From Paenibacillus sp. MMS20-IR301 (GTDB lineage Bacteria > Bacillota > Bacilli > Paenibacillales > Paenibacillaceae), in assembly GCF_032302195.1 (NCBI RefSeq), contig NZ_CP135275.1, positions 2,480,001 to 2,544,000 of the forward strand: a stretch of DNA of 64,000 nt, read 5' to 3'. This document shows, piece after piece, positions 55,633 through 63,144 of this stretch (positions are counted from its first letter, which is position 1; each line of letters begins with the position of its first letter). The notes below the pieces were generated by a model, which did not search any database, was not told the DNA's origin, and saw only the letters and a program-made list of their open reading frames with translations. The position numbers and the translations under genes were made by a program.

Positions 55633-55672
55633 AGAACACCCCCTTATATGTAAGGGGGTGTTCTATTTTTGT
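55633..55672 (+). terminator. Terminator after tRNA-Val
   Basis: GAACACCCCCTTA and TAAGGGGGTGTTC form a strong stem followed by TATTTTTG. The stretch 55673-55936 beyond it is AT-rich with no gene. Confidence 0.9.
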
Positions 55673-55951
55673 ACCCCTTAACCATCTCAGCATAGGCTCT
55701 GTATTATCTATCATTGGTCACATCGTTTTTTTTCAACCGAATAATAAATCAGAAAAATCAATTGCTGCTTCATGTTACATGTTGGGCATTGGGTGAGTAT
55801 ATAAGTCAAGGTTGGTTTGAATTTTGGAGTGACCATGATGATATTGTATTATTATACAAATGAGGTGAGGGAAAAGTACTTAATAAAGGGACTATAAAAT
55901 AATTAGAGTTAGAACTTGAAAAAATATGGTTGAAAGTTGGGAGTGTTTTTA

Positions 55952-57100
55952 GTGACAATTAAAGTTTTAAAAAAACCTTTAGCTCTATTCAATATGAGTC
56001 TTCTTATACTATTATTGTTTCTTAATCCTTTATCAGTTTTTGCGGCTGATAATGAGAATGACAAAGTAGTTGATTATCTTTTACCTTTAGTTTCAAATAA
56101 AGCTACAAGCGATCAAGTTTCTTATATTGCAACTAACGATAAAGGAACAATCCTAGTTAAAACCTTACATGGTTATTTAGATATTACATATGATTACGGC
56201 AAGACATGGCAATCTAGGAAACTACCTAGAGACGCTAATTATAATCTCCAATACAATAATGGTCTTTTTTATTTATCAGTAAGTGATTATAAAGGCACGG
56301 AAAGTTATTATTCTACAGATGGTGTAACATGGTCATCTTTTACTCTGCGCCCACCAGCAGAAGTTAATTTAGAAGGAAGCAGTCTATCTATAAAAGATGT
56401 GTTTACCGTGAATGGTAAATGGGTTTTGTATGGATCAGGTTATTATAATCGGCAATCTTATATTTTCACGTCTGATAATGGTATAAATTGGGATTATACT
56501 GGGGTTATTCCTACAAATAAAGTGTTCGGCTTATTTTGGAATGGACAAAACTATAGTGCTATTATGTTATCCGGATATATGTTTGTAGATAAAGATATTA
56601 AAAATAGCAAATATAGACATTTCCTAGGCCCTCAGGGATCAGCAGAACTCATAGTATATACATCACCCGACTTGAAAAAGTGGAAACAAATTTCAGGGTT
56701 AACTCCAGGAAACTGGTATTATTCTACCGGCACTAGCTCATCACAAACTGGAATTTTCTATTGGTATGATCCTTACTCTAATGAATTAACTTCGACTGAC
56801 GGTATTAATTTTAAAATCAAAAAGTTACCTAAAGCTTTACAAACAAATGATTACCGTTCTCCCATTTACAAAAAAGGTAATATTTATTATGTTTTTATGA
56901 ATGAATGGGTAAGCACCGGGGTGGTCCATACAAAAGTATTAACTTCGAACGATAAATTAAACTGGAAGGAAACGAAAATAAATGTTTTAAATTCTATGGT
57001 AGTTATTCAGTCTGGAAGCAAGTTTATTGGCAAAGGGACTGATGAAGAAGGGAAAATTGTCATATCTGATGATGGAATCCATTGGAAAAGAATTAAATAA
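55952..57100 (+). CDS. Secreted Asp-box (BNR-like) beta-propeller protein
   Basis: A 382-residue protein with a signal peptide (a basic start, then SLLILLLFLNPLSVFAA). The mature part has about seven Asp-box-like units: YDYGKTW, STDGVTW, TSDNGINW, SPDLKKW, STDGINF, SNDKLNW and SDDGIHW, spaced some 35-55 residues, as in sialidase-like or photosystem-assembly-like propellers. No catalytic set of a sialidase was recognised. The gene is far more AT-rich than its neighbours, with different codon use. It is the only intact gene between tRNA-Val and a decayed tRNA copy, so it was probably acquired. GTG 55952 follows TGGGAGTG; a TTG at 55937 is less likely. Confidence 0.75.
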   Translation: MTIKVLKKPLALFNMSLLILLLFLNPLSVFAADNENDKVVDYLLPLVSNKATSDQVSYIATNDKGTILVKTLHGYLDITYDYGKTWQSRKLPRDANYNLQYNNGLFYLSVSDYKGTESYYSTDGVTWSSFTLRPPAEVNLEGSSLSIKDVFTVNGKWVLYGSGYYNRQSYIFTSDNGINWDYTGVIPTNKVFGLFWNGQNYSAIMLSGYMFVDKDIKNSKYRHFLGPQGSAELIVYTSPDLKKWKQISGLTPGNWYYSTGTSSSQTGIFYWYDPYSNELTSTDGINFKIKKLPKALQTNDYRSPIYKKGNIYYVFMNEWVSTGVVHTKVLTSNDKLNWKETKINVLNSMVVIQSGSKFIGKGTDEEGKIVISDDGIHWKRIK

Positions 57101-57337
57101 TCATAGGCCCTTCCTCATATCTATTAATCCTGTTAGTGCTAGACTTCTTAACTCCCAAGTAACATCTTCTCCAGTTGGTCAGTGGTTTCCTTACCTCAAA
57201 CGTTTTTAAAAGATCCGGATTAGTGCTTGTAGCGGTCTCTCTTAATTACTGAAAGATCGTAAATTTATCGTGAGTGTTATAAACGAAAAAAAATCTTATC
57301 GCTATGTTGGGATACATCAGTTTATATACCTGTCAAT

Positions 57338-57424
57338 CTTAAAAGGGTGAGAGCATGGGTTAACTCCATCAATCCTACACCACCTTGAACAACCTCTTAT
57401 TTTGTAAGAGGTTGTTCTTTAGGG
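57338..57424 (+). pseudogene. Decayed copy of the tRNA-Val 3' half and its terminator
   Basis: From CTTAAAAGGGT through GCATGGGTTAACTCCATC to the hairpin AACAACCTCTTA/TAAGAGGTTGTT, the order of elements follows that of 55575-55665 (CTTGACAGGGT, TCATGGGTTCGAACCCCATC, AACACCCCCTTA hairpin). Many substitutions remove tRNA function. It marks the far edge of the AT-rich islet; nothing else is seen in 57101-57337. Confidence 0.65.
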
Positions 57425-57441
57425 GGCTCTTCTTAAATAAG

Positions 57442-58281
57442 TCATTCATCCACTACCCATTCATCATAAACACGATTAGCCTCCAAATGAATATAACGAA
57501 GCAATCCCACAAGGTCCATCAGCCGCTTTTCATTTGAATGATAGAAGCGCTTAGGGAGCATCCGCTTGATGTTAATAGCTTCATAGATGAGTTCATGCCA
57601 CTGCTGCGGAATCATTGTAATGCCGTAATAACCGGCCTCAACCTTGCTCTTAATATCATGATGATTCAGGGTATATAACTGCCGCAGCATGCCAAGTGTA
57701 CATAATTCAACAGCTTCATCAAACTGCTTAGCGGTGCTTGCCGGATCTGGGTCTGCTGAGTTAAATGAAGCCAGATGCTTCTCTAACCGGTGGATCCAGC
57801 CGAGCCAATAGGAATTCAAGTTATTAATGGTGAATTGAAGCAAAACATCATTGTCAGTTTCCACCTTTAAGGCTTGTGCCGATCCAAACACTTTAATGCC
57901 ATGATTGCCGAGAATCCACCAAGTGACTGGATTAATATCAGAACCAGAACCATCAGTATGTACTTGCTTATAATAGTAGGTTATCAGAGAACTAATTGCA
58001 CTTTGCGGTTTGCCTATATCCTTCCTTAGCAGATAAGCTCCCATGATGTCAGTGTGCGGAAATACATTTTCCAGCTCAGTATGGGCCGCCGCGATAGACT
58101 GGATATCAGACTCAGTAGCCGGCTTCTGAAGAATTGCAATGAAATCAATATCGCTGGAACCTTCAATATAGTCTCCCAGTGCAACCGAACCGTATAGGTA
58201 AACGGAATCGATATCTACATTATTCTTCACCAAAGCGTTGCACAGCGTATTCATAGTTTGTTCAACTACTTGCGGTAACAT
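57442..58281 (-). CDS. Aminoglycoside adenylyltransferase-like nucleotidyltransferase
   Basis: A 279-residue protein. The N-terminal nucleotidyltransferase core is YLYGSVALGDYIEGSSDIDFIAIL, which keeps the GS...D.D motif. The C-terminal helical region (about 150-270) matches the DUF4111 part of AadA-type enzymes (VTWWILGNHGIKVFG, LTEQ-like helices, MIPQQWHELIYEAINIKRM). AadA-type enzymes add AMP to streptomycin or spectinomycin. Many chromosomal paralogues have no known resistance role, so the substrate is open. It is followed 16 bases upstream on its strand by the cupin gene, likely in one operon. Confidence 0.8.
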   Translation of the reverse strand: MLPQVVEQTMNTLCNALVKNNVDIDSVYLYGSVALGDYIEGSSDIDFIAILQKPATESDIQSIAAAHTELENVFPHTDIMGAYLLRKDIGKPQSAISSLITYYYKQVHTDGSGSDINPVTWWILGNHGIKVFGSAQALKVETDNDVLLQFTINNLNSYWLGWIHRLEKHLASFNSADPDPASTAKQFDEAVELCTLGMLRQLYTLNHHDIKSKVEAGYYGITMIPQQWHELIYEAINIKRMLPKRFYHSNEKRLMDLVGLLRYIHLEANRVYDEWVVDE

Positions 58282-58297
58282 GATAAGCCCCCTTCAG

Positions 58298-58780
58298 TTA
58301 CTTCTTCCACTTCTCCGCGACCTTCTCCTCACCCTCATAATAGTCCACCTGCTCAGCCAGATACACTTCCTCATAAGGTAAAATGTTGATTTTCCCGGAA
58401 TCCGGATATTCACAAATATCAATCCCGTGATTCGTGCGCAGGTCCAGATAAACACAAGGGTCACTGGTATGATTATACAGCTGATGAGCCCCCTCCGGCC
58501 CGGTTTCAAAAAACACGGTATCTCCTGCCTTCACCTCCTGAAAACCTTCAGGTGTTCTTAACGTAGCCTGGCCCGAGAGAATTACAAACATCTCCTCAGC
58601 GCTTCTATGAAAATGATAAGGATATGAATACTTCCCGGGATCAAGAGACCTCATTTCAAACAGCAGCTGCTTCGCCCCCGCCTGCTCTGCCAGCTTCCGG
58701 CTGGTATGCCAGGCATACTCCGGAACGGGTGACTGTTTTTGTTCAAACATAATATTTTGTTCATTAAAAATAATAGCCAT
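58298..58780 (-). CDS. Cupin-domain protein
   Basis: A 160-residue single-cupin protein. Motif 1 is YPYHFHRSAEEMFVILSGQATLRTPEG, with His, His and Glu as likely metal ligands; motif 2 is GDTVFFETGPEGAHQLYN with the last His. A C-terminal extension of about 40 acidic and basic residues follows. Such proteins can be small isomerases, dioxygenases or sensors; none can be chosen. It is the first gene of a likely two-gene unit with the adenylyltransferase-like gene 16 bases downstream. Confidence 0.88.
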   Translation of the reverse strand: MAIIFNEQNIMFEQKQSPVPEYAWHTSRKLAEQAGAKQLLFEMRSLDPGKYSYPYHFHRSAEEMFVILSGQATLRTPEGFQEVKAGDTVFFETGPEGAHQLYNHTSDPCVYLDLRTNHGIDICEYPDSGKINILPYEEVYLAEQVDYYEGEEKVAEKWKK

Positions 58781-58806
58781 TACTATCTCTCCTAACCTTC
58801 GGTTTA

Positions 58807-58845
58807 TTAGAAAACCCCTTCGACCACAAGTGGCGTAAGGGGTTC
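58807..58845 (-). terminator. Terminator of the AraC-type gene
   Basis: On the minus strand, AACCCCTTACG and TCGAAGGGGTT pair around a GCCAC/GTGGT stem, followed by TTCTAAT. Confidence 0.75.
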
Positions 58846-58852
58846 CTGCAGC

Positions 58853-59704
58853 TTATTCAATCGGGAAATATAGATCCATAAAGGTCACACCGTCAATTAC
58901 CAGCACCTCTTCAGGCCAATATCTCTCTTGTTCACATGATGTTTCATAACCTTTACTGTTTACCCAGCTGACGAGTTTGTTCCAGCCTAGAGGTATCCGT
59001 TCAAATGGATCGATAAAAGGCTCGGTTATGCGCAGTACTGCATATTTACATGACTGCACATCTTTAACCGTAATATCCTCTGGAGTCTGGATACGCTCAT
59101 TCAAGGCATACCAGTACTCATATCCCCGCAAGCCGCGCTGCTGCTCCTCTTCTGTTACAGGAATATCAAATCCAAAGTTCCTGTTCCCCCGTATTCCTGC
59201 CGTCTCTGCCCACTGATCCAAATACATCATAACATCCTCTTCAGGATTATCACTAACTCTGCTGGCACTTGCAACTGTCATACTGTTAAGCTGTTCGATT
59301 CGAACCTCACTCAAATACTCCATTGTGAAACCTCCATGAAATGGGTTAAGAATGTCGGCCAGTACCAATTTTGCCGGGATTGAATATCTGCCGTTTCTGC
59401 ATCTGCTCGGTACCTGGCCGAATTCCTGCTGGAAAGCTCTACTAAATGTACGTTCGGAGCTATAACCATAATCCAGGGCGACATCTAAAACTCGTCTGCC
59501 ATTTAATATGTCAACCATGGCATGGCACAAACGCCGCTTGCGGATGTATTCCATTACGGTATAGCCAGCCATCAAGCTGAACAGCCGGTGAAAATGGAAT
59601 TTCGAGAATCCGGCTACCCTCGCACATTCATCGATCGTAACGGTTTCCTTAAGATGTTCTTCGATGTAGTTGATGGTTTTTTGCAGATGGTCCAAGTGGC
59701 TCAT
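58853..59704 (-). CDS. AraC-family regulator with GyrI-like effector domain
   Basis: A 283-residue protein. The N-terminal 105 residues are an AraC DNA-binding domain with two helix-turn-helices (TIDECARVAGFSKFHFHRLFSLMAGYTVMEYI and VLDVALDYGYSSERTFSRAFQQEFGQVP). From about residue 125 there is a GyrI-like/effector-binding domain (MEYLSEVRIEQLNSMTVASASRV, ending VIDGVTFMDLYFPIE). The layout matches Rob/BmrR-like multidrug-sensing regulators. The effector is unknown. It is preceded by AGGAGTAG and ends at its own terminator. Confidence 0.9.
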   Translation of the reverse strand: MSHLDHLQKTINYIEEHLKETVTIDECARVAGFSKFHFHRLFSLMAGYTVMEYIRKRRLCHAMVDILNGRRVLDVALDYGYSSERTFSRAFQQEFGQVPSRCRNGRYSIPAKLVLADILNPFHGGFTMEYLSEVRIEQLNSMTVASASRVSDNPEEDVMMYLDQWAETAGIRGNRNFGFDIPVTEEEQQRGLRGYEYWYALNERIQTPEDITVKDVQSCKYAVLRITEPFIDPFERIPLGWNKLVSWVNSKGYETSCEQERYWPEEVLVIDGVTFMDLYFPIE

Positions 59705-59835
59705 TTACTTCTACTCCTCGTTGCAACGATTAAGTTCAGTATAATTATTACTTTGGCAGGCTACAGGACATTTGTTGCTGTACTTGTAATCCAATCCCTC
59801 TAATCCGGCTCCAGAAAATTATGTATTGGTTAATA

Positions 59836-60056
59836 CTAATCGCTCTCTTTATCACCCAACTCCAATACGCCTTCGATTGCCGTTCTATAGTTATCCCATT
59901 CGAAGTAAAATGGTCCGATATCAAAAGCCGCTGGTACATAGATTGGCCGTCAATGATAATATCAGCAAACACTGTATTTTTGTTTCCAATCCGCTCCGGA
60001 TCCTCCTCCTCATATCTGCTGGAACGTCTTGTTTCAATCTTGCTGATATGTGTCAT
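59836..60056 (-). pseudogene. Frameshifted small protein gene
   Basis: The frame starts well, with GGAGGAG before ATG 60056, and encodes MTHISKIETRRSSRYEEEDP, then NTVFADIIIDGQSMYQRL. After that the same frame becomes atypical, while a shifted frame gives AFDIGPFYFEWDNYRTAIEG, then VLELGDKESD and a stop at 59836. The two parts together look like one acidic protein of about 75 residues, found as an uncharacterised family in related species as far as I recall. A net -1 shift near 59935 has broken it. The extension of the first frame to 59748 is likely meaningless. Confidence 0.55.
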
Positions 60057-60252
60057 AACTCCTCCTGTGTAATTAGCTTTATTCTTATAAATATTCACAT
60101 CAAAGAATCATTTCCAGCACATTCCATAACTTTAAAGTTATCAGAAGAGGATATATATGTAAACGAGTAAGTATTGCTATTCAAAAATAATTACTATATA
60201 ATGCAGCAGCAACACCTGCAACATGAATAATACCAGATGGGAGTGTTTCCGA

Positions 60253-60846
60253 ATGTCCAGCAGTGACAAGAACCCTAAAGTTGATTTTTTCTTCAATAAA
60301 GCAAGCCAGTGGCAGGAGGAATACGGGAAACTCAGGTCGGTTCTGCTCGGCTGCCAGCTGACCGAAGAATTGAAGTGGGGTGTGCCTTGTTATACTTTTC
60401 AGGGCGGGAATATCGCATTAATCCACGGGTTCAAAGAATACTGTGCCATTATGTTTGTCAAAGGCTCCCTGCTGCCTGATCCCCAGGGGATTCTGATTCA
60501 GCAGACGAAGAACGTGCAGGCCGGACGCCAGATCCGCTTCACGAATATTCAAGAGATTAACGGTTTGGAAGCTACTATAACTAATTACATTTATAATGCG
60601 ATTGAGGTTGAAAGTGCCGGTCTGACCGTGGATTATACAAAAGATACCGAATACGACATTCCGGAGGAATTCCAAGCCAGGCTTGATGAAAGTCCTGATC
60701 TACAGGCAGCCTTCGAAGCCTTAACCCCGGGCCGCAAGAGACAATATATCACGTATTTCACAGAACCTAAGCAATCCAAGACCCGTACAGCACGGGTGGA
60801 CAAGTGTATGTCTCGCATCATGGAGGGTAAGGGGTTAAGTGACTAG
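60253..60846 (+). CDS. YdeI/OmpD-associated (DUF1801) protein
   Basis: A 197-residue protein. The N-terminal DUF1801 domain reads VDFFFNKASQWQEEYGKLRSVLLGCQLTEELKWGVPCYTFQGGNIALIHGFKEYCAIMF. The C-terminal YdeI-type segment contains DIPEEFQARLDESPDLQAAFEALTPGRKRQYITYF and a final basic helix with KTRTARVDKCMSRI. Family members are called bacteriocin-protection or OmpD-associated proteins, with little direct evidence. ATG 60253 has GGGAGTG 7 bases upstream. It is convergent with the agr-like operon. Confidence 0.88.
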   Translation: MSSSDKNPKVDFFFNKASQWQEEYGKLRSVLLGCQLTEELKWGVPCYTFQGGNIALIHGFKEYCAIMFVKGSLLPDPQGILIQQTKNVQAGRQIRFTNIQEINGLEATITNYIYNAIEVESAGLTVDYTKDTEYDIPEEFQARLDESPDLQAAFEALTPGRKRQYITYFTEPKQSKTRTARVDKCMSRIMEGKGLSD

Positions 60847-60869
60847 GAAGCATCTCTGTGATCAACGTA

Positions 60870-60899
60870 CGAAAAAAGAGCTACCACTGGGGTAGCTCG
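60870..60899 (-). terminator. Terminator of the agr-like operon
   Basis: GAGCTACCCC and GGGTAGCTC pair with a short loop, followed by TTTTTTCG on the minus strand. The stem overlaps the last codons of the LytTR gene. Confidence 0.85.
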
Positions 60900-61276
60900 A
60901 CAAATTTAACCTCATTATCAGATGTTCTGACGTTGTTGAGAATTTCTTTATAACCTTTTTCTGAAAGAAAACACTTTTGTTCGATGCCTCTGTGGTCTTC
61001 CCCGAAATAAGCAATATGAAATGTCTTATCCAGCTGGATAATGTTAGAAACGTGTATTAATGTGTTTCTATCCGCTAGAACGAAATTATATCCTGAACTG
61101 GCTAGGGTATTCACCCAATATTTCAGCGTACCTACTGTATAATAAGTCTGATCGTACGTATGGACAATAATCCTATAGATAGTTCGTTCAAATTCCATAT
61201 AAGTTATTTTAGCAATATCGAGTGAGAATACACCAGTGTTTCCCTCTGCGTCTCTAGTGACAGATATACTACTCAA
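60881..61276 (-). CDS. Stand-alone LytTR-type DNA-binding regulator
   Basis: A 131-residue protein that is essentially one LytTR domain: FSLDIAKITYMEFERTIYRIIVHTYDQTYYTVGTLKYWVNTLASSGYNFVLADRNTLIHVSNIIQLDK. There is no receiver domain, so it cannot be phosphorylated as AgrA is. It is the last gene of the agrB-agrD operon and probably its transcriptional output. The start is uncertain: TTG 61276 has GGAG 9 bases upstream, and TTG 61291 has no site. The C-terminal 40 residues (CFLSEKGYKEILNNVRTSDNEVKF) may contact the membrane partner. LytTR proteins bind paired imperfect repeats. Confidence 0.8.
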   Translation of the reverse strand: MSSISVTRDAEGNTGVFSLDIAKITYMEFERTIYRIIVHTYDQTYYTVGTLKYWVNTLASSGYNFVLADRNTLIHVSNIIQLDKTFHIAYFGEDHRGIEQKCFLSEKGYKEILNNVRTSDNEVKFVELPQW

Positions 61277-61293
61277 AGGGATCAACTCCAATG

Positions 61294-61431
61294 CTATTTG
61301 AGTAATTCTTCTGGAACTTCAGGTTGATTCACATACAGAACACTGGCGGTTACCAGGACCAGAAGAGCAGCCATAGCAGAAAGGCCGGAAGCAAGCTTAT
61401 AAACAGCTTTACGTTGCAGAGACTTCATCAT
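61294..61431 (-). CDS. agrD: AgrD-like cyclic lactone autoinducer precursor
   Basis: A 45-residue peptide. It opens MMKSLQRKAVYKLASGLSAM, continues AALLVLVTASVLYVNQPEVP and ends EELLK. The layout is that of AgrD: an amphipathic N-terminal leader, a short core, and the conserved acidic PEVPEEL tail cut off by AgrB. The core position usually held by Cys is Ser (ASVLYV), so the product would be a lactone rather than a thiolactone. AAAGGAGGTG precedes the ATG by 8 bases inside the agrB end, and the agrB stop and this start overlap (TAATG). This confirms translation despite the small size. Confidence 0.85.
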   Translation of the reverse strand: MMKSLQRKAVYKLASGLSAMAALLVLVTASVLYVNQPEVPEELLK

Positions 61432-61958
61432 TAGGATTTCACCTCCTTTCGGGCGATTAGCAGACTAACAGATTGTGCCAGCAGACTGGCCGCAATAACC
61501 GGTGAACCAATAAATATATTCGATACAACCATTAGTGCCGCTATTACTTTGAGCTTCGGCCAATGTCTACGGGGAATCCGGGTCTGCCGTTCAATTCCAA
61601 TCGGAGCCAGCCACAGCACAAGCCCCAAGCTTATCATGTTCATTAACAGGACAAATAATGGGCTTACATTTACAAAGGACAATACCGTAAATAACGCAGT
61701 GGTAAACAAAATACAGGCTGTCCCGGATTTTAGATGTACTCCCCCTGACACCTGCCGCAACAGTGCAAAGGAGATCAGAATCTGAACCGCTTCACCAGTC
61801 TTGTCCGTCAGAAATGAAACAGCCACTGTAAGACTAATAATAAACACAACATTCAGCACGACAGCGATCGCAAACTTCAGAACTGCATAGGATGCCGGGT
61901 GCTCCGGGACGATATTTTTTATTCCCGCTGCCAGCTTTCCGGACAATGCTTCAAGCAT
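61431..61958 (-). CDS. agrB: AgrB-like peptide-processing membrane protease
   Basis: A 175-residue membrane protein of the accessory gene regulator B family. The catalytic pair is His 75 and Cys 82 in LRQVSGGVHLKSGTAC, matching His77/Cys84 of S. aureus AgrB in spacing, with Arg 68 ahead. Five or six membrane helices surround it, and a basic loop (IERQTRIPRRHWPKLK) follows. It should cut AgrD after the core and cyclise it. AAAGGAGCAGGAGG precedes the ATG. It overlaps the upstream membrane protein gene by 8 bases and the downstream agrD by one. Confidence 0.93.
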   Translation of the reverse strand: MLEALSGKLAAGIKNIVPEHPASYAVLKFAIAVVLNVVFIISLTVAVSFLTDKTGEAVQILISFALLRQVSGGVHLKSGTACILFTTALFTVLSFVNVSPLFVLLMNMISLGLVLWLAPIGIERQTRIPRRHWPKLKVIAALMVVSNIFIGSPVIAASLLAQSVSLLIARKEVKS

Positions 61959-62577
61959 CCTCCTGCTCCTTTCGGGTTGAGTAATATAGAAGAAATACTG
62001 ACATAATCAGAAAAATCAATGCGTTTAACAAGATTTCTTTGTAATACAATAGAACGGAAATACCAATCACAAATCCAACAATCAGGACGGATAAAATGAT
62101 ATCTTCTAACTTCATCCGGAGTTTATCCATATCGAATGTGAACCCTTTACCTTTACGGTAAGTGAAGCTGAACACGGTAAATACCACTGCTGAAGTCAGC
62201 AACTGAAGTAAATAACCGTTGCCCACATTGTTGTCAATCCGGGAAATGGAACCAAATACAAGCAGAACAATAATGGTCTGAATTACAGCAAAAACTGCAT
62301 AACCTGATATCGTAGCGATAATAGATAGTATCAACGGCATCCTGACTACGGCCGAGAAAAACATAATAAAGATTAAAATCAATATGAGCGGTGAAACATT
62401 TGACATCCCCAGTTCATTTCTTAACAAATAGCTTTGCAGATTGTTTAGCAAAATAACAAATAGTACCTGCCATATGTACCATTTCCATTTGAATCTGAAT
62501 AGTGACATAATCAGGTAGTAAAGGGCTAACGTTTCTATTGTTGAGAAAAACATGAACCCCAGAGGTTCCCACGACAA
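61951..62577 (-). CDS. Polytopic membrane protein, AgrC-sensor-like without a kinase domain
   Basis: A 208-residue protein with six or so membrane helices and a short cytoplasmic tail (YYSTRKEQEDA). The hydrophobic pattern and size match the sensor half of AgrC-like kinases, but there is no histidine box, no ATPase domain and almost no cytoplasmic part. The only soluble loop of note is FTYRKGKGFTFDMDKLRMKLED. It leads the operon with agrB, agrD and the LytTR gene. It may be the peptide receptor that holds or releases the LytTR protein, as HdrM and BrsM do in streptococci. The start is TTG 62577 with AGGCGGTG upstream. Confidence 0.72.
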   Translation of the reverse strand: MSWEPLGFMFFSTIETLALYYLIMSLFRFKWKWYIWQVLFVILLNNLQSYLLRNELGMSNVSPLILILIFIMFFSAVVRMPLILSIIATISGYAVFAVIQTIIVLLVFGSISRIDNNVGNGYLLQLLTSAVVFTVFSFTYRKGKGFTFDMDKLRMKLEDIILSVLIVGFVIGISVLLYYKEILLNALIFLIMSVFLLYYSTRKEQEDA

Positions 62578-62615
62578 AATTCAACACCGCCTGACATAAT
62601 TTTCATTCCAATCTA

Positions 62616-62621
62616 ATTATA
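62616..62621 (-). promoter_or_regulatory. Candidate -10 element of the agr-like operon
   Basis: TATAAT on the minus strand lies about 40 bases before the first start codon. No good -35 is found 16-18 bases upstream, which fits an activator-dependent promoter. AGTTA-like words lie nearby, but no convincing LytTR direct repeat was identified. Confidence 0.4.
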
Positions 62622-62820
62622 TAACTGCTGATTAGTCCGCGTATACTATTTTGTTTACATTTTTCGACACTTATTATTTCGCTAACTATTTCACTTGGGG
62701 CATATTTCATCCCTTCAGTTTCCTTATAACTAATTTCCTCTTTCTCCGCCATTGTGTAGCACATTACGCTCTCCCCGGCATTCTATATCAAGAAGCTTCA
62801 TAGAAAGGGGTAGATCAAAA

Positions 62821-63072
62821 ATGGCTACACGTCAGACGGATTTGGTGTTGATTACCTGGAGCCGGAACCCGCTTGTTCCCGGATCAGCGCGCAGAATTAC
62901 CGCCAGCCGGGTTATCGGTAATGCCGGGCCCTGCTTGCCCAGCCTGCGGGTAAACGGATTGCTCCGCACAGCACTCGCTTGTCTGCAGGATAATGATATC
63001 GGTTTCAAGATTATGTACAGCAAAAAAACTTCCAGCATTAGCGGATATGTATTGCTCCAGCGTAATTCATAG
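62821..63072 (+). CDS. Small hypothetical protein
   Basis: An 83-residue basic protein beginning MATRQTDLVLITWSRNPL and containing RRITASRVIGNAGPCLPSLR and FKIMYSKKTSSISGYVLLQ. AAAGGGG precedes the ATG and a hairpin terminator follows the stop within 10 bases, so it is likely a real gene. No family was recognised and no signal peptide is evident. It is divergent from the agr-like operon, so it could share its control region and be a target; that is inference. Confidence 0.6.
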   Translation: MATRQTDLVLITWSRNPLVPGSARRITASRVIGNAGPCLPSLRVNGLLRTALACLQDNDIGFKIMYSKKTSSISGYVLLQRNS

Positions 63073-63080
63073 GATTTGAA

Positions 63081-63112
63081 GGGAGGGCCGGCTTATGCCG
63101 GCTCTTTTCAAC
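63081..63112 (+). terminator. Terminator after the small hypothetical gene
   Basis: AGGGCCGGC and GCCGGCTCT pair around TTAT, followed by TTTTC. Confidence 0.8.
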
Positions 63113-63144
63113 GCAACTATATTAATGTAATCAGGAAGATGCTT

